DNA from: Sphingopyxis chilensis
GTDB taxonomy: Bacteria; Pseudomonadota; Alphaproteobacteria; Sphingomonadales; Sphingomonadaceae
Reading direction: 5' to 3'
Assembly: GCF_035930445.1 (NCBI RefSeq)
Contig: NZ_CP142394.1
Span: forward strand, 3,567,501 to 3,631,500
Length of the DNA: 64,000 bases
The position numbers and the translations under genes were made by a program. This document shows, piece after piece, positions 38,239-48,531 of the stretch (position 1 is the stretch's first letter; every line of letters begins with the position of its first letter). Below the pieces are notes generated by a model that made no database searches, was not told the DNA's origin, and worked only from the letters and a program-made list of their open reading frames with translations.

Positions 38239-39612
38239 TTAGCGCCGCGCAACGCCGCCCTTCAATTTGGCCTTCTTGATGAGGTCGCCATATTGATGCG
38301 CGAGCATGTGGCTCTGGATCTGGCTGATCGTGTCGATCGTGACGTTGACGATGATCAGCAGGCTGGTGCCGCCGAGCTGGAACGGCAGGCCCGACTGCGC
38401 GATGAAATATTCGGGAATCAGACAGATCGCCGCCAGATAGGCCGCACCGAGCACGGTGATGCGCGTCAGCACGAAGTCGAGATAGGTCGCGGTATTCTTG
38501 CCCGGGCGGATGCCGGGGATGAAGCCGTTCTGCTTTTTGAGATTGTCGGCGGTTTCTTCGGGGTTGAAGACGACCGCGACGTAGAAGAAGCAGAAGAAGA
38601 TGATGCCCGCGGCATAAAGCGCCATATAGAGCGGCTGGCCGTGCGCGAGATACTGGTTGAGCGTGATCAGGAAATCGCCGGTTGCAGTGTCGCCCTGGAC
38701 ATTCTGCCCCATCATCTGCGTCACCGTCAACGGCATCAGCAGCAGCGACGAGGCGAAGATCGGCGGGATGACACCGGCGGTATTGACCTTGAGCGGCAAG
38801 TGGCTGCGGTCGGCCTGCATCACGCCGCGCTGCGTCGCGCGCTTCGGATACTGGACGAGGACGCGGCGCTGCGCGCGTTCCATGAAGCTGATGAAAGCGA
38901 TGATCACGATCGCGCCGCCGATGACGGCAAAGATCGTGCCGCCGCCCATCGAACCTTCGCGGACCTGCGTGAACATCTGCGCAAAGCTGCGCGGCAACTG
39001 CGCGAGGATGCCCGCCATGATGATCAGCGAAACGCCGTTACCGATACCGCGGCTGGTGATCTGCTCGCCGAGCCACATCAGGAAGAGCGTGCCGCCGACG
39101 ATCGAGATGACCGCGCCGACGCGGAACATCATGCCGGGGTCGACGACCGCGGCGATGCCCTGGCTCGCGCCGAGCGTTTCGAGCCCGACGGCGATGAAAT
39201 AACCCTGGATCGCGGTCAGCGCGACGGTGCCGTAGCGCGTATACTGGTTGAGCTTCTTGCGTCCGCTTTCGCCCTCTTTCTTGAGCGCGGCGAGGCTGGG
39301 CGACAAGGCGGCCGCCAGCTGAACGACGATCGACGCCGTGATATAGGGCATGACGCCGAGCGCGATGATGCTCATGCGCTCGAGACTGCCGCCCGAGAAA
39401 GTGTTGAAGATGTCGAGGACGCCGCCCGACGCCGCCTGCGAATAAAGGTTCGACAGCGCGACGGGATCGACCCCGGGAAGCGGCACGAACGACAGGAAAC
39501 GGAAGACGATCAGCGCGCCGATCGTGAACCAGATGCGGTTCTTGAGTTCGGTCGCCTGACCGAACTTCGAAAAGTTCAGGTTGGATGCAAGCTGGTCGGC
39601 GCGAGAGGCCAT
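38239..39612 (-). CDS. secY: Preprotein translocase subunit SecY
   Basis: Channel subunit of the Sec translocon in the inner membrane (457 aa). Ten hydrophobic segments can be placed along it, from IWFTIGALIVFRFLSFVPLPG near the N-terminus to the TSLLIIVNVTIDTI segment; the conserved P-L-P-G-V-D and the cytosolic loop G-I-R-P-G-K-N-T are present. Follows rplO as usual in the spc operon, after a 143-bp spacer that is long for this position. Confidence 0.98.
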   Translation of the reverse strand: MASRADQLASNLNFSKFGQATELKNRIWFTIGALIVFRFLSFVPLPGVDPVALSNLYSQAASGGVLDIFNTFSGGSLERMSIIALGVMPYITASIVVQLAAALSPSLAALKKEGESGRKKLNQYTRYGTVALTAIQGYFIAVGLETLGASQGIAAVVDPGMMFRVGAVISIVGGTLFLMWLGEQITSRGIGNGVSLIIMAGILAQLPRSFAQMFTQVREGSMGGGTIFAVIGGAIVIIAFISFMERAQRRVLVQYPKRATQRGVMQADRSHLPLKVNTAGVIPPIFASSLLLMPLTVTQMMGQNVQGDTATGDFLITLNQYLAHGQPLYMALYAAGIIFFCFFYVAVVFNPEETADNLKKQNGFIPGIRPGKNTATYLDFVLTRITVLGAAYLAAICLIPEYFIAQSGLPFQLGGTSLLIIVNVTIDTISQIQSHMLAHQYGDLIKKAKLKGGVARR

Positions 39613-39715
39613 GGTGATCTTTCCTCGAGTGGCGGACCGCGCCCCCGCGACCCGGCGCCTATGTGCGTTCGCCAGTCACGAAGCGCAAGGGCAAAGGCCC
39701 GAATTCAGATGCGTC

Positions 39716-39748
39716 GGGGGCGGATCGACCTGTCGCCGACCCGCCCCC
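39716..39748 (-). other. Hairpin in the rplO-secY spacer
   Basis: GGGGGCGG (39716-39723) and CCGCCCCC (39741-39748) form a perfect 8-bp stem around a 17-base loop that can itself pair (CGAC with GTCG). No T-tract follows on the minus strand, so it looks more like an RNA processing or attenuation structure than a terminator. Confidence 0.45.
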
Positions 39749-39755
39749 AAGTGCA

Positions 39756-40280
39756 TTAGTTCTTGGCTGCCGCTTCGGCCTTGCGCTTGGCTTTCTTGCC
39801 TTCGCCTTCGGCCTTGGGTTCGGGCAGTTCGACCTTGCCGCCAGCCTTTTCGACCGCTTCGATCGCGCCCTTCGACGCGCCAGCGACCGAGAAGTTCAGC
39901 TTGGTGGTGAGTTCACCCTTGGCGAGGAGGCGGACGCCGTCCTTGCCGCCGCGGGCAACGCCGGCGGCCTTGAGCGCGGCGTGATCGACCACGGCCTTGG
40001 CGTCGAGCGTCTTCGCGTCGACCAGCTTCTGGATCATGCCCAGATTGACGATCGCGAAGTCCTTGCCGAAGATGTTGTTGAAGCCGCGCTTCGGGATGCG
40101 CATGTGGAGCGGCATCTGGCCGCCCTCGAAGCCGTTGATCGCAACGCCGCTGCGCGCCTTCTGGCCCTTCTGGCCGCGGCCGGCGGTCTTGCCCTTGCCC
40201 GAGCCGATGCCGCGTCCGACGCGCATGCGGCCCTTGCGGGCGCCGTTGTTGTCACGAAGTTCGTTAAGCTTGATAGTCAT
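39756..40280 (-). CDS. rplO: Ribosomal protein L15 (uL15) with basic tail
   Basis: Large-subunit protein uL15 (174 aa, about 30 longer than the E. coli protein). Gly/Arg-rich N-terminus ([20 protein letters not shown]) and the [17 protein letters not shown] segment are classic. The extra length is a C-terminal Lys/Glu/Ala tail. Between the DUF1737 gene and secY. Confidence 0.98.
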   Translation of the reverse strand: MTIKLNELRDNNGARKGRMRVGRGIGSGKGKTAGRGQKGQKARSGVAINGFEGGQMPLHMRIPKRGFNNIFGKDFAIVNLGMIQKLVDAKTLDAKAVVDHAALKAAGVARGGKDGVRLLAKGELTTKLNFSVAGASKGAIEAVEKAGGKVELPEPKAEGEGKKAKRKAEAAAKN

Positions 40281-40321
40281 GGTTGCACTCGCTTTCGCTG
40301 TGTTCGCGCTATGGACTGGTT

Positions 40322-40528
40322 TCAGTCCGGTTCGATTTCACTCGACGGCTGAAAACCGGGATAGGGCCCGGCCTTCTCCATCACGATGGCCTGGGCGACA
40401 TAGCCGCGGCCATCGACATTGGTGATCGAGGGGCTGCCGTGAAGCTGCCACCCCCGGTTGAGCAGTCCTTCGACGCGCGCGCAGAACGCGCTGTCATCGG
40501 GACCGGTCAACACACGGTAGAGCTTCAC
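40322..40528 (-). CDS. DUF1737 protein embedded in the spc operon
   Basis: 68-aa protein matching DUF1737: [12 protein letters not shown] start, [20 protein letters not shown], and an A-Q-A-I-V motif. Function unknown. It starts 6 bases after the rpmD stop and ends 41 bases before rplO, so it is almost certainly cotranscribed with ribosomal genes. Its GC content and codon use look like its neighbours, giving no sign of recent transfer. Confidence 0.85.
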   Translation of the reverse strand: MKLYRVLTGPDDSAFCARVEGLLNRGWQLHGSPSITNVDGRGYVAQAIVMEKAGPYPGFQPSSEIEPD

Positions 40529-40534
40529 TGCCGT

Positions 40535-40720
40535 TTAGCCCTCGACGACTTCCACCATATGCGGAAGCTTGCGGATCATGCCGCGCACTTCCGGGGTGTC
40601 GACCAGTTCGACCTCGCGGTGCATCTTGCCCAGGCCGAGGCCGGTCAGGATAGCGCGCTGGCTCTTCGGACGACGGATCGGCGAACCGATCTGGCGGATC
40701 TTGATCTTCTTGTCGGCCAT
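40535..40720 (-). CDS. rpmD: Ribosomal protein L30 (uL30)
   Basis: Small large-subunit protein (61 aa, usual length). [12 protein letters not shown] near the start and the [10 protein letters not shown] helix are diagnostic. It lies 4 bases after rpsE, and the DUF1737 gene follows within 6 bases. Confidence 0.97.
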   Translation of the reverse strand: MADKKIKIRQIGSPIRRPKSQRAILTGLGLGKMHREVELVDTPEVRGMIRKLPHMVEVVEG

Positions 40721-40724
40721 TGTC

Positions 40725-41459
40725 TTACTCCGTCACCGCCGCGGCTTCCGCCTCGGCTGCGCGGTCGGACGCGCCGCCACGCTTGATCAGGTCCGAAACC
40801 TTCTTGCCGCGACGCTGCGCGACCGACTTCGGGCTGGTCTGTTCGCCGAGCGCCTCGAAAGTCGCGCGGATCATGTTGTAGGGGTTCGAGGTGCCGACCG
40901 ACTTGGTCACCACATCGGCAACGCCCAGCGATTCGAACACGGCGCGCATCGGGCCACCGGCGATGATGCCGGTACCGGCGGGGGCCGAACGCAGCGTCAC
41001 ATTGCCGGCGCCGAAATGGCCGCGGCCATCATGGTGCAGCGTGCGGCCGTCGCGCAGCGGAACGCGGATCATCGCCTTCTTCGCGGCAGCGGTCGCCTTC
41101 GAAATGGCTTCGGGCACTTCGCGCGCCTTGCCATGGCCGAAACCGGCGCGACCCTTGCCATCGCCGACGACGACGAGCGCGGCGAAACCGAAGCGCTTGC
41201 CGCCCTTCACGGTCTTCGAGACGCGGTTGATGTGGACGAGCTTTTCGATCAGCTCTTCGCCGCCATCCTCGTCGCGCGGACGACGATCGTCGCGGCGGCC
41301 ACGGCCACCGTCACGACCGCCACGTCCACCATCGCGACCACCGCCGCCGCCACGGCCGCGGCGCGGAGCCTGGTTCGTGACTTCGGCGTTGGTGGCCTCG
41401 GGAGCCAGGGTCGCTTCGGGCTGGTTGCCCGGACCGGTGCTGTTTTCTTCAGCCATCAT
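40725..41459 (-). CDS. rpsE: Ribosomal protein S5 (uS5) with Arg/Gly-rich N-terminal extension
   Basis: Small-subunit decoding-centre protein (244 aa against about 166 in E. coli). The core begins near residue 68 ([20 protein letters not shown]) with the double-stranded RNA-binding and C-terminal domains complete. The extra N-terminal part has an acidic lead, then RGG-type repeats from about 34 to 62 ([26 protein letters not shown] in outline). The start overlaps the rplR stop by one base, which supports this ATG. Confidence 0.97.
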   Translation of the reverse strand: MMAEENSTGPGNQPEATLAPEATNAEVTNQAPRRGRGGGGGRDGGRGGRDGGRGRRDDRRPRDEDGGEELIEKLVHINRVSKTVKGGKRFGFAALVVVGDGKGRAGFGHGKAREVPEAISKATAAAKKAMIRVPLRDGRTLHHDGRGHFGAGNVTLRSAPAGTGIIAGGPMRAVFESLGVADVVTKSVGTSNPYNMIRATFEALGEQTSPKSVAQRRGKKVSDLIKRGGASDRAAEAEAAAVTE

Positions 41460-41812
41460 TAAAACTCCAATCCGCCTTCGCGAGCCGCGTCGGCCAGCGC
41501 CTTGATGCGCCCGTGGAACAGGAAGCCGCCGCGGTCGAACACGACCTGCGTCACGCCCGCCTTCTTGGCGGCAGCGGCGAGGCGCGAACCGACGTCGGCC
41601 GCGGCCGCGGTCGTCGCGCCGGTCTTGCCGCGGACATCCTTGTCGAGCGTCGAGGCCGCGGCCAGCGTGGTGCCGGCGGCGTCATCGATGAGCTGCGCAT
41701 AGATGTGACGGCCCGAGCGGTGCACCGAAAGGCGCGGACGCCCGGCGGCGCGCTGACGGAGCGCGGTACGGACGCGCTGGCGACGTTTTTGGAAAGGGGT
41801 AAGATGTGCCAT
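41459..41812 (-). CDS. rplR: Ribosomal protein L18 (uL18)
   Basis: 5S rRNA-binding large-subunit protein (117 aa). R-P-R-L-S-V-H-R-S, the I-Y-A-Q-L-I-D-D strand and the [17 protein letters not shown] end are typical. Spaced three bases from rplF and overlapping rpsE by one. Confidence 0.98.
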   Translation of the reverse strand: MAHLTPFQKRRQRVRTALRQRAAGRPRLSVHRSGRHIYAQLIDDAAGTTLAAASTLDKDVRGKTGATTAAAADVGSRLAAAAKKAGVTQVVFDRGGFLFHGRIKALADAAREGGLEF

Positions 41813-41815
41813 GGC

Positions 41816-42349
41816 TTACTTCTTCTTGCCTTCTTTGCGGAAGATGTACTCGCCGCGATACTTGATACCCTTGCCCTTGTAGGGCTCGGGCTTGCGCCAA
41901 CGGCGGATTTCCGCCGCGACCTGGCCGACCTGCTGCTTGTCGATGCCGCTGATCTCGATCGTCGTGTTGTCCGGCGTCTTGATCTCGATGCCTTCGGGCA
42001 CCGCGAAATCGACATCATGGCTGTAGCCGAGCTGCAGCTTCAGCGTCTTGCCCTGCGAGTTGGCGCGATAGCCGACACCGGTGATTTCGAGCACCTTGGT
42101 GAAGCCTTCGGTCACACCCGTGATCAGGTTCTGCACCAGCGTCCGCTGCATGCCCCAGAAGGCGCGCGCTTCGCGGGTATCGTTCGCGGGCTGGACCGAG
42201 ATGCTGCCTTCGCCGACTTCATATTTGATGAGGTCGGACAGCGGCATCGCCAGCGTGCCCTTCGGACCCTTCACCGACAGCTCGCCGCCGTCGATCGCGG
42301 CGGTTACACCGCCGGGGATCGCTACTGCCTTTTTACCAATGCGCGACAT
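41816..42349 (-). CDS. rplF: Ribosomal protein L6 (uL6)
   Basis: Large-subunit protein near the sarcin-ricin loop (177 aa, normal). M-S-R-I-G-K-K start, V-K-G-P-K-G-T-L and the C-terminal [11 protein letters not shown] signature are present. Its ATG overlaps the rpsH stop by one base. Confidence 0.98.
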   Translation of the reverse strand: MSRIGKKAVAIPGGVTAAIDGGELSVKGPKGTLAMPLSDLIKYEVGEGSISVQPANDTREARAFWGMQRTLVQNLITGVTEGFTKVLEITGVGYRANSQGKTLKLQLGYSHDVDFAVPEGIEIKTPDNTTIEISGIDKQQVGQVAAEIRRWRKPEPYKGKGIKYRGEYIFRKEGKKK

Positions 42350-42753
42350 CAGAACACCTCCGCCAGCACTTCGCCGCCGACATTATGTTCGCGGGCTTCG
42401 GCGTCCGAAAGGACGCCGCGCGGGGTCGACACGATGGTGATGCCCAGGCCGTTGCGCACGATCGGCAGTTCTTTCGAACCCGAATAGATGCGACGGCCAG
42501 GCTTCGAGACGCGGGCCACATGGCGGATCGCCGGCTGGCCTTCGAAATATTTGAGCTCGATGCGGATGCCCTTGTGCTGGCCCTTCGCGCCCAGCGCTTC
42601 TTCGCTGTAGCCGCGGATATAGCCTTCGCGCTGGAGAACATCGAGAACGCGGACGCGCAACGTCGAGGCGGGCGTGAGGACGCTGTCCTTCTTCGCCTGC
42701 TGGCCGTTGCGGATGCGGGTGAGCATATCACCCAGGGGATCGGTCATTGCCAT
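42349..42753 (-). CDS. rpsH: Ribosomal protein S8 (uS8)
   Basis: Small-subunit assembly protein and, in enterics, the spc operon repressor (134 aa). [12 protein letters not shown] at the start and the C-terminal [11 protein letters not shown] block are diagnostic. ATG at 42753 used; a second at 42747 is possible. Confidence 0.98.
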   Translation of the reverse strand: MAMTDPLGDMLTRIRNGQQAKKDSVLTPASTLRVRVLDVLQREGYIRGYSEEALGAKGQHKGIRIELKYFEGQPAIRHVARVSKPGRRIYSGSKELPIVRNGLGITIVSTPRGVLSDAEAREHNVGGEVLAEVF

Positions 42754-42765
42754 CTTGTCAGTCCC

Positions 42766-43071
42766 TTACCAGCTCGACTTCACAACACCGGGGATCAGGC
42801 CCTTGTTGGCCAGATCGCGGAGCTGGATACGGCACAGCCGGAATTTGCGATAATAAGCGCGCGGGCGGCCCGTCAGCTCGCACCGGTTACGGATGCGGGT
42901 CGGATTGCCGTTGCGCGGGATTTCCGCCATCTTGAGGCGCGCGATCAGACGCTCGCCTTCGTCGAGCGACGTGTCCGCCGCGATCGCCTTCAGCTTCGCG
43001 TAGCGGCCGGCATATTTCTTCACCAGCTGCTTGCGACGCTCGTTCTTGTTTACCGAACTCAGTTTCGCCAT
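42766..43071 (-). CDS. rpsN: Ribosomal protein S14 (uS14), zinc-free type
   Basis: Small-subunit protein of 101 aa, the long form without the zinc CxxC pairs. [17 protein letters not shown] and the [11 protein letters not shown] end are diagnostic. Confidence 0.98.
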   Translation of the reverse strand: MAKLSSVNKNERRKQLVKKYAGRYAKLKAIAADTSLDEGERLIARLKMAEIPRNGNPTRIRNRCELTGRPRAYYRKFRLCRIQLRDLANKGLIPGVVKSSW

Positions 43072-43122
43072 GACTTAAGTTCTCTTTCCTTCTTGAAAGA
43101 GCCTGCCTGGTCCCTTGCGGGA

Positions 43123-43701
43123 TCAGGCGGCTTCCTTTTCCTGCGCTTCGATCGGGAAGGGGAAGCCGAACAGCTTGAGCAGTTCGCGGGCTTCCTCGTC
43201 CGTACGGGCGGTGGTGGTGACGATCACGTCCATGCCGCGCACCTGGTCGATGCGGTCATAGTTGATCTCGGGGAAGATGATCTGCTCTTTCAGGCCCATG
43301 GCATAGTTGCCACGGCCGTCGAAGCTGGTCGCCGACACGCCGCGGAAGTCGCGGATGCGGGGCATTGCGATCGTGATCAGCCGGTCGAGGAATTCATACA
43401 TGCGTTCGCGGCGCAGGGTGACCTTGCAGCCGATCGGCATGCCTTCGCGCAGCTTGAACTGTGCGATCGACTTCTTCGCCTTGGTCACGACGGGCTTCTG
43501 GCCGGCGATGAGTTCCATCTCGGCAGCGGCCGCTTCGACCTTCTTCTTGTCCTGCGTGGCTTCGCCGACGCCCATGTTGAGCACGATCTTTTCGATCTTC
43601 GGCACTTCCATCGCATTCTTGTAACCGAATTTTTCGGTCATCGCCTTGACGATCACATCGTCGTAGCGCGTGCGCATGCGCGGGGTGTAGTTATCAGCCA
43701 T
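43123..43701 (-). CDS. rplE: Ribosomal protein L5 (uL5)
   Basis: 5S rRNA-contacting protein (192 aa). [26 protein letters not shown] and F-R-G-V are typical; the family D-V-x-V-T-T-T-A segment is near the end. Start overlaps rplX by eight bases. Confidence 0.98.
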   Translation of the reverse strand: MADNYTPRMRTRYDDVIVKAMTEKFGYKNAMEVPKIEKIVLNMGVGEATQDKKKVEAAAAEMELIAGQKPVVTKAKKSIAQFKLREGMPIGCKVTLRRERMYEFLDRLITIAMPRIRDFRGVSATSFDGRGNYAMGLKEQIIFPEINYDRIDQVRGMDVIVTTTARTDEEARELLKLFGFPFPIEAQEKEAA

Positions 43702-44011
43702 TGATCGTCTCCCCGGACTTCACGGCCACACGGACCTTCTTGCCGTCCTTGGTTTCAAAACGAACGCGCGTCGGCTTGCCGGTCTTGGGATCGGCGAGCG
43801 CAACCTTGCTTGCGAACAGCGGCGCTTCCTTGCGCTCGAGACCACCCTGCGGGTTGGTCTGGCTCGGCTTGCGGTGGCGCGTGATGACGTTGACGCCCGC
43901 GACGACGACCTTGCCGTCCTTCGGCAGGCTCTGCGTCACTTCGCCGGTCTTGCCCTTGTCCTTGCCGGACAGGATAACGACCGTGTCGCCCTTCTTGATC
44001 TTGTTCGCCAT
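43694..44011 (-). CDS. rplX: Ribosomal protein L24 (uL24)
   Basis: Early-assembly large-subunit protein with a KOW fold (105 aa). The [18 protein letters not shown] motif is at the N-terminus. Begins two bases after rplN. Confidence 0.98.
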   Translation of the reverse strand: MANKIKKGDTVVILSGKDKGKTGEVTQSLPKDGKVVVAGVNVITRHRKPSQTNPQGGLERKEAPLFASKVALADPKTGKPTRVRFETKDGKKVRVAVKSGETING

Positions 44012-44013
44012 GG

Positions 44014-44382
44014 TCAGAGCACCTCCGGCGCCAGGCTGATGATCTTCATGTAGCCGCGGCCGCGCAGTTCGCGGACGACGGGGCCGAAGATACGCGTGCC
44101 GATCGGCTCTTCATTCTTGTTGACGAGCACGGCGGCGTTGCTGTCGAAACGGATCACCGAGCCATCGGCGCGGCGGACGTCCTTGGCGGTGCGGACGATG
44201 ACGGCGCGATGCACGTCGCCCTTCTTCACCTTGCCGCGCGGCTGGGCTTCCTTGATCGACACGACGATCACGTCGCCCACGCCGGCGGTACGACGCTTCG
44301 AGCCACCGAGCACCTTGATGCACTGGACGCGCTTCGCGCCGCTGTTGTCGGCGACTTCCAATTGTGACTGCATCTGGATCAT
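44014..44382 (-). CDS. rplN: Ribosomal protein L14 (uL14)
   Basis: 122 aa, standard length. M-I-Q-M-Q-S-x-L-x-V-A-D-N-S-G-A and the C-terminal F-G-P-V-x-R-E-L-R blocks are diagnostic. The 61-bp spacer to rpsQ is longer than most in this block. Confidence 0.98.
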   Translation of the reverse strand: MIQMQSQLEVADNSGAKRVQCIKVLGGSKRRTAGVGDVIVVSIKEAQPRGKVKKGDVHRAVIVRTAKDVRRADGSVIRFDSNAAVLVNKNEEPIGTRIFGPVVRELRGRGYMKIISLAPEVL

Positions 44383-44443
44383 CGATGCATTTCCTTCTTC
44401 CTTGGCCTACCGGGATGCCCCGGCGGTTCCGTGAAACTCAGCT

Positions 44444-44713
44444 TCAGGCGTCAGCAGCCGTTTTGGGCTTGCTGTGGGTGTCGACCTTGTCGAGCACCTT
44501 CCAGGTCTTCAGCTTCGAAATCGGCTTCGTTTCCTCGATACGGACGGTTTCGCCGGCCTTGATGGCGTTGTCCTCATCGTGGGCGTGATATTTTTTCGAA
44601 CGGCGGATGATCTTGCCGTACAGAGGGTGCTTCACCTTCCGTTCGACTTTCACCACGACGGTCTTGTCGCCCTTGTCGGACACCACCGTGCCGGTCAGAA
44701 TGCGCTTCGGCAT
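44444..44713 (-). CDS. rpsQ: Ribosomal protein S17 (uS17)
   Basis: 89 aa, S1-like OB fold. [14 protein letters not shown] and [13 protein letters not shown] are diagnostic. ATG preceded by GGAG at suitable distance. Confidence 0.98.
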   Translation of the reverse strand: MPKRILTGTVVSDKGDKTVVVKVERKVKHPLYGKIIRRSKKYHAHDEDNAIKAGETVRIEETKPISKLKTWKVLDKVDTHSKPKTAADA

Positions 44714-44724
44714 CGATAGTCTCC

Positions 44725-44928
44725 TTACTTCGCGGCCGAGCGCGAACGCTCGGTCTGCTGCGTCTTGATGCGGGCGATCGAGCGCCGCACTTCCTTGACG
44801 CGCGAGGCCTTTTCAAGCTGGCCGGTGGCCGCCTGGAAGCGGAGGTTGAACGCCTCGCGCTTCAGTTCGCCAAGCTGTTCGGCGAGCTGGTCGTCGGTCT
44901 TGGCCTTGAAATCTTCGGTCTTGGCCAT
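44725..44928 (-). CDS. rpmC: Ribosomal protein L29 (uL29)
   Basis: 67 aa, two-helix hairpin near the exit tunnel. [14 protein letters not shown] and the [10 protein letters not shown] end are diagnostic. Four bases after rplP. Confidence 0.97.
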   Translation of the reverse strand: MAKTEDFKAKTDDQLAEQLGELKREAFNLRFQAATGQLEKASRVKEVRRSIARIKTQQTERSRSAAK

Positions 44929-44932
44929 GTCC

Positions 44933-45364
44933 TTAACCCTCCAGGTGCGAGGTGTCGCCGAGGCGGGCGATAACCTTCGTCTTGATCGGCAGCTTCATCG
45001 CGGCGCGTTCGAACGCCAGCGCGGCCACCGGGCCGGGGACGCCGTCGAGTTCGAACAGGATGCGACCCGGCTTCACGCGCGCGGCCCAGAATTCCGGCGA
45101 ACCCTTGCCCTTACCCATGCGGACTTCGGCAGGCTTCGACGACACGGGGACGTCGGGGAAGATGCGGATCCACAGGCGGCCCTGACGCTTGATCGCGCGG
45201 CTGATCGCGCGGCGAGCCGCTTCGATCTGGCGCGCGGTGATGCGCTCGGGTTCCATCGCCTTCAGCCCGTAGGAGCCGAAGTTCAGGCTGGTACCGCCCT
45301 TGGCATTGCCATGGATGCGGCCCTTGAAGGCCTTGCGGAACTTGGTTTTTTTCGGTTGCAGCAT
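44933..45364 (-). CDS. rplP: Ribosomal protein L16 (uL16)
   Basis: 143 aa. [11 protein letters not shown] start, G-L-K-A-M-E-P-x-R-I-T, and [11 protein letters not shown] near the arginine hydroxylation site are diagnostic. Eleven bases separate it from rpsC. Confidence 0.98.
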   Translation of the reverse strand: MLQPKKTKFRKAFKGRIHGNAKGGTSLNFGSYGLKAMEPERITARQIEAARRAISRAIKRQGRLWIRIFPDVPVSSKPAEVRMGKGKGSPEFWAARVKPGRILFELDGVPGPVAALAFERAAMKLPIKTKVIARLGDTSHLEG

Positions 45365-45375
45365 GTCAGCAGTCC

Positions 45376-46083
45376 TTAGCGGCGATCTTCACGGGCCGGA
45401 CGGACACCGGTCGTCTGCGCGTCGAGCATCAGACGGTCGGTCGCCATCGGGTCGTGACCAAGGATCTCGCCCTTGAAAATCCAGACCTTGATGCCGCAGA
45501 CACCGTAAGCGGTGTGCGCTTCGGCCTCGGCATAGTCGACATTGGCGCGCAGCGTGTGCAGCGGCACCCGGCCTTCGCGATACCATTCGGTGCGCGCGAT
45601 TTCCGCGCCGCCGAGACGGCCGGCGCAGTTGATGCGGATGCCCTCGGCGCCGAGACGCATCGCCGACTGAACGGCGCGCTTCATGGCGCGGCGGAACGCG
45701 ACGCGGCGTTCGAGCTGGTCGGCAATGCCCTGGCCGACGAGCTTGGCGTCGACTTCGGGCTTGCGGATCTCGACGATGTTCAGCGACACGTCGCTGCCCG
45801 TCATCTCACCCAGCTTCTTGCGCAGCTTTTCGATGTCCGCGCCCTTCTTGCCGATGATGACGCCCGGACGGGCGGCATAGATCGACACGCGGCACAGCTT
45901 CGCCGGACGCTCGATCACGACCTTCGAGATCGCGGCCTGCGGCAGGTGCTTGAACACGAACTTGCGGATCTTCAGATCCTCGACAAGCATGCGGCCATAG
46001 TCCTGGCCCTCGGCGAACCAGCGGCTGTCCCAGGTGCGGTTGACCTGCAGGCGCAGGCCGATCGGATTGCTCTTCTGGCCCAT
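45376..46083 (-). CDS. rpsC: Ribosomal protein S3 (uS3)
   Basis: mRNA-entry-tunnel protein (235 aa). [12 protein letters not shown] is the conserved start, so the ATG at 46083 was chosen over longer frames running into rplV. The KH motif [14 protein letters not shown] follows in the N-terminal half. Confidence 0.98.
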   Translation of the reverse strand: MGQKSNPIGLRLQVNRTWDSRWFAEGQDYGRMLVEDLKIRKFVFKHLPQAAISKVVIERPAKLCRVSIYAARPGVIIGKKGADIEKLRKKLGEMTGSDVSLNIVEIRKPEVDAKLVGQGIADQLERRVAFRRAMKRAVQSAMRLGAEGIRINCAGRLGGAEIARTEWYREGRVPLHTLRANVDYAEAEAHTAYGVCGIKVWIFKGEILGHDPMATDRLMLDAQTTGVRPAREDRR

Positions 46084-46084
46084 C

Positions 46085-46465
46085 TTACGCCTCTTCTTCC
46101 TGTTCGCGCACGACAATGCGGATGCGGCTGAACGGCTTGACGATCCGGGTCGACTTGCCGCGGCCACGCGCGTGCCAGCGCTTCATCGAGAGCGACTTGC
46201 CGACGCTCGCTTCCTTGACGACGAGTGCGTCGACGTCGAGGTTGTGATTGTTTTCCGCATTGGCGACCGCGCTGGCGAGCACCTTGCGCACATCGACGGC
46301 CATCGCCTTCTTCGAGAAAGCGAGGACGTTCATTGCGTCTTCGACCTTGCGGCCGCGGATCAGCGCGGCGACGAGATTCAGCTTCTGCGCCGAGCCGCGG
46401 ATCTGCGTGCCCACGGACAATGCCTCATTATCCGCAACGCGGCGGGGGGACTTTTCCTTGCCCAT
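46085..46465 (-). CDS. rplV: Ribosomal protein L22 (uL22)
   Basis: 126 aa, with the extended hairpin lining the exit tunnel (about 80-100, W-H-A-R-G-R-G-K-S). V-x-L-I-R-G-R-K-V and A-x-A-N-A-E-N-N-H are diagnostic. Overlaps rpsS by one base. Confidence 0.98.
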   Translation of the reverse strand: MGKEKSPRRVADNEALSVGTQIRGSAQKLNLVAALIRGRKVEDAMNVLAFSKKAMAVDVRKVLASAVANAENNHNLDVDALVVKEASVGKSLSMKRWHARGRGKSTRIVKPFSRIRIVVREQEEEA

Positions 46466-46740
46466 TAGCGTTTGCCCTTCTTGTCAGCCGCGTGGCCGGG
46501 GAAGAAGCGCGTCGGCGCGAATTCACCCAGCTTCATGCCGACCATGTCTTCATTGACCGACACCGGCACGAACTTGCGGCCGTTGTAGACGTTGAAGGTC
46601 AGCCCGACGAACTGCGGCAGGATGGTGGACCGGCGCGACCAGGTTTTGATAGGCGCAGAGCTGCTGCCTTCCTGGGCCGTTTCGGCTTTCTTGAGGAGAT
46701 GGAGGTCCACAAAGGGACCCTTCCAGACCGAGCGAGCCAT
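46465..46740 (-). CDS. rpsS: Ribosomal protein S19 (uS19)
   Basis: 91 aa. [20 protein letters not shown] and the C-terminal L-G-E-F-A-P-T-R blocks are diagnostic. Three bases after rplB. Confidence 0.98.
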   Translation of the reverse strand: MARSVWKGPFVDLHLLKKAETAQEGSSSAPIKTWSRRSTILPQFVGLTFNVYNGRKFVPVSVNEDMVGMKLGEFAPTRFFPGHAADKKGKR

Positions 46741-46743
46741 GGC

Positions 46744-47580
46744 TTACCTCTTCTTCTTCGCGTGACGCGACCGGATGATCATCTTGTCGGTCGACTTGTT
46801 GTGACGGGTACGAGCACCCTTGGTCGGCTTGCCCCACGGAGTAACCGGATGACGGCCACCCGAGGTGCGGCCTTCACCACCGCCGTGCGGGTGATCGACC
46901 GGGTTCTTCGCGACACCGCGAGTCAGCGGGCGCTTGCCGAGCCAGCGATTGCGGCCGGCCTTGCCGAGGTTGGTGTTCTGGTTGTCGGGGTTCGACACCG
47001 CACCGACCGTGCCCATGCATTCGCCACGGATGTAACGCTGTTCGCCCGAACCGAGACGCACGATCACGAGACCGCGGTCACGACCGACGACCTGCGCATA
47101 GGTGCCAGCCGAACGGGCGATCTGGCCGCCCTTGCCCGGCTTCATCTCGATATTGTGGACGATCGTGCCGACCGGCATCTGCGACAATTCCATCGCATTG
47201 CCCGGCTTCACGTCGGTCTTCTTGCCGGCGACGACGGTGTCGCCCACCGCCAAACGCTGCGGCGCGATGATGTACGTCTGCTCGCCGTCCTCATACTTCA
47301 CCAGTGCGATGAAGGCCGTGCGGTTGGGGTCGTATTCCAGCCGCTCGACGGTGGCCGGCATGTCCCACTTGCGACGCTTGAAGTCGATGAAGCGGTACTT
47401 CTGCTTGTGGCCGCCGGCGATGCCGCGCGAGGTCACATGACCCTTGTTGTTGCGGCCGCCGGTCTTGTTCTTGCCTTCGGTCAGCGCCTTGACGGGCTTG
47501 CCCTTCCACAGCGACGATTTGTCGACGAGGATCAGGCCGCGCTGTGCGGGGCTGGTCGGATTATAGGATTTAAGTGCCAT
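46744..47580 (-). CDS. rplB: Ribosomal protein L2 (uL2)
   Basis: Peptidyl-transferase-centre protein (278 aa). The universal [16 protein letters not shown] loop with its functionally important His is near 220-235. Complete, normal length. Confidence 0.99.
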   Translation of the reverse strand: MALKSYNPTSPAQRGLILVDKSSLWKGKPVKALTEGKNKTGGRNNKGHVTSRGIAGGHKQKYRFIDFKRRKWDMPATVERLEYDPNRTAFIALVKYEDGEQTYIIAPQRLAVGDTVVAGKKTDVKPGNAMELSQMPVGTIVHNIEMKPGKGGQIARSAGTYAQVVGRDRGLVIVRLGSGEQRYIRGECMGTVGAVSNPDNQNTNLGKAGRNRWLGKRPLTRGVAKNPVDHPHGGGEGRTSGGRHPVTPWGKPTKGARTRHNKSTDKMIIRSRHAKKKR

Positions 47581-47601
47581 TTTCTCTGCCTCTTCCTACA
47601 A

Positions 47602-47910
47602 TCAGACGCCGGTCGTGACGTCGATCGTCTGGCCTGCGGCCAGGCGAACAATCGCCTTCTTCACGTCGCTGCGGGTGTAGGGCTTGCCCTTCCAGCGCTT
47701 GGTCTTGCCTTTGGTGACGAGCGTGTTCACGCTCACGACCTTGACATCGAACAGCGCCTCGACGGCGGCCTTGATGGCGGGCTTGGTCGCGTCGTTCGCG
47801 ACCTTGAACACCACGGCGTCATTTTCGCTGAGCAGCGTCGACTTTTCGGTGATCACCGGAGCGAGGATCACGTCATAGTGACGCGCGTCGATGGTTTTTG
47901 CCTTAGCCAT
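47602..47910 (-). CDS. rplW: Ribosomal protein L23 (uL23)
   Basis: Exit-tunnel protein that docks SRP and trigger factor (102 aa). P-V-I-T-E-K-S-T near the start and the [10 protein letters not shown] end are diagnostic. Overlaps rplD by eight bases. Confidence 0.98.
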   Translation of the reverse strand: MAKAKTIDARHYDVILAPVITEKSTLLSENDAVVFKVANDATKPAIKAAVEALFDVKVVSVNTLVTKGKTKRWKGKPYTRSDVKKAIVRLAAGQTIDVTTGV

Positions 47911-48529
47911 TGCAGCGGGCCTCCAGCTTTTCGACCGCCGCGCGGGTCAGGACCAGCGTGTCGGCTCGGATGATGTCATAGACGTTGGCGCCGATGGCCG
48001 GCAGCGCGTCGACACCGATGAGGTTGGCCGAAGCCATCGCGAAGCTTTCGTGCACCGCGTCGCCATCGATGAAGAGCGCGCGGTTGCCGAGCTCGAGCTT
48101 GCCGAGCTTGCCGGCGAGCGCCTTGGTCTTCGCGTCCTTGAGTTCGAGCGTGTCGATGACGACGAGCTTGCCGCCCTTCGCCTTGTCGCTCAAAGCCATC
48201 TTCAGGCCGAGGGTGCGAATCTTCTTGTTCAGCGAGTGGCCGAAGGTGCGGGCACGCGGGCCGTGCGCCTTGCCGCCGCCGATGAAGATCGGTGCCTTGC
48301 GGTCGCCGTGACGAGCCGTACCGCCGCCCTTCTGGCGACCGAACTTCTTGCCGGTGCGCGACACATCGCTGCGTTCACGGGCGGCGCGAGCCGGACCGCG
48401 GCGCTTTTCGAGCTGCCAGGCAACGACGCGGTGCAGGATGTCGGCGCGGGCGTCGACGCCGAACACATCGTCATTGAGATCGATGTCGGTGCCGGCCTTG
48501 CCGTCGAGGGTCTGAACCTTGACCTTCAT
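47903..48529 (-). CDS. rplD: Ribosomal protein L4 (uL4)
   Basis: 208 aa. The tunnel-lining loop with [14 protein letters not shown] is near 64-77. In gammaproteobacteria L4 represses its own operon by binding the S10 leader; the structured rpsJ-rplC spacer here makes a similar loop worth testing. Confidence 0.98.
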   Translation of the reverse strand: MKVKVQTLDGKAGTDIDLNDDVFGVDARADILHRVVAWQLEKRRGPARAARERSDVSRTGKKFGRQKGGGTARHGDRKAPIFIGGGKAHGPRARTFGHSLNKKIRTLGLKMALSDKAKGGKLVVIDTLELKDAKTKALAGKLGKLELGNRALFIDGDAVHESFAMASANLIGVDALPAIGANVYDIIRADTLVLTRAAVEKLEARCNG

Positions 48530-48531
48530 GA

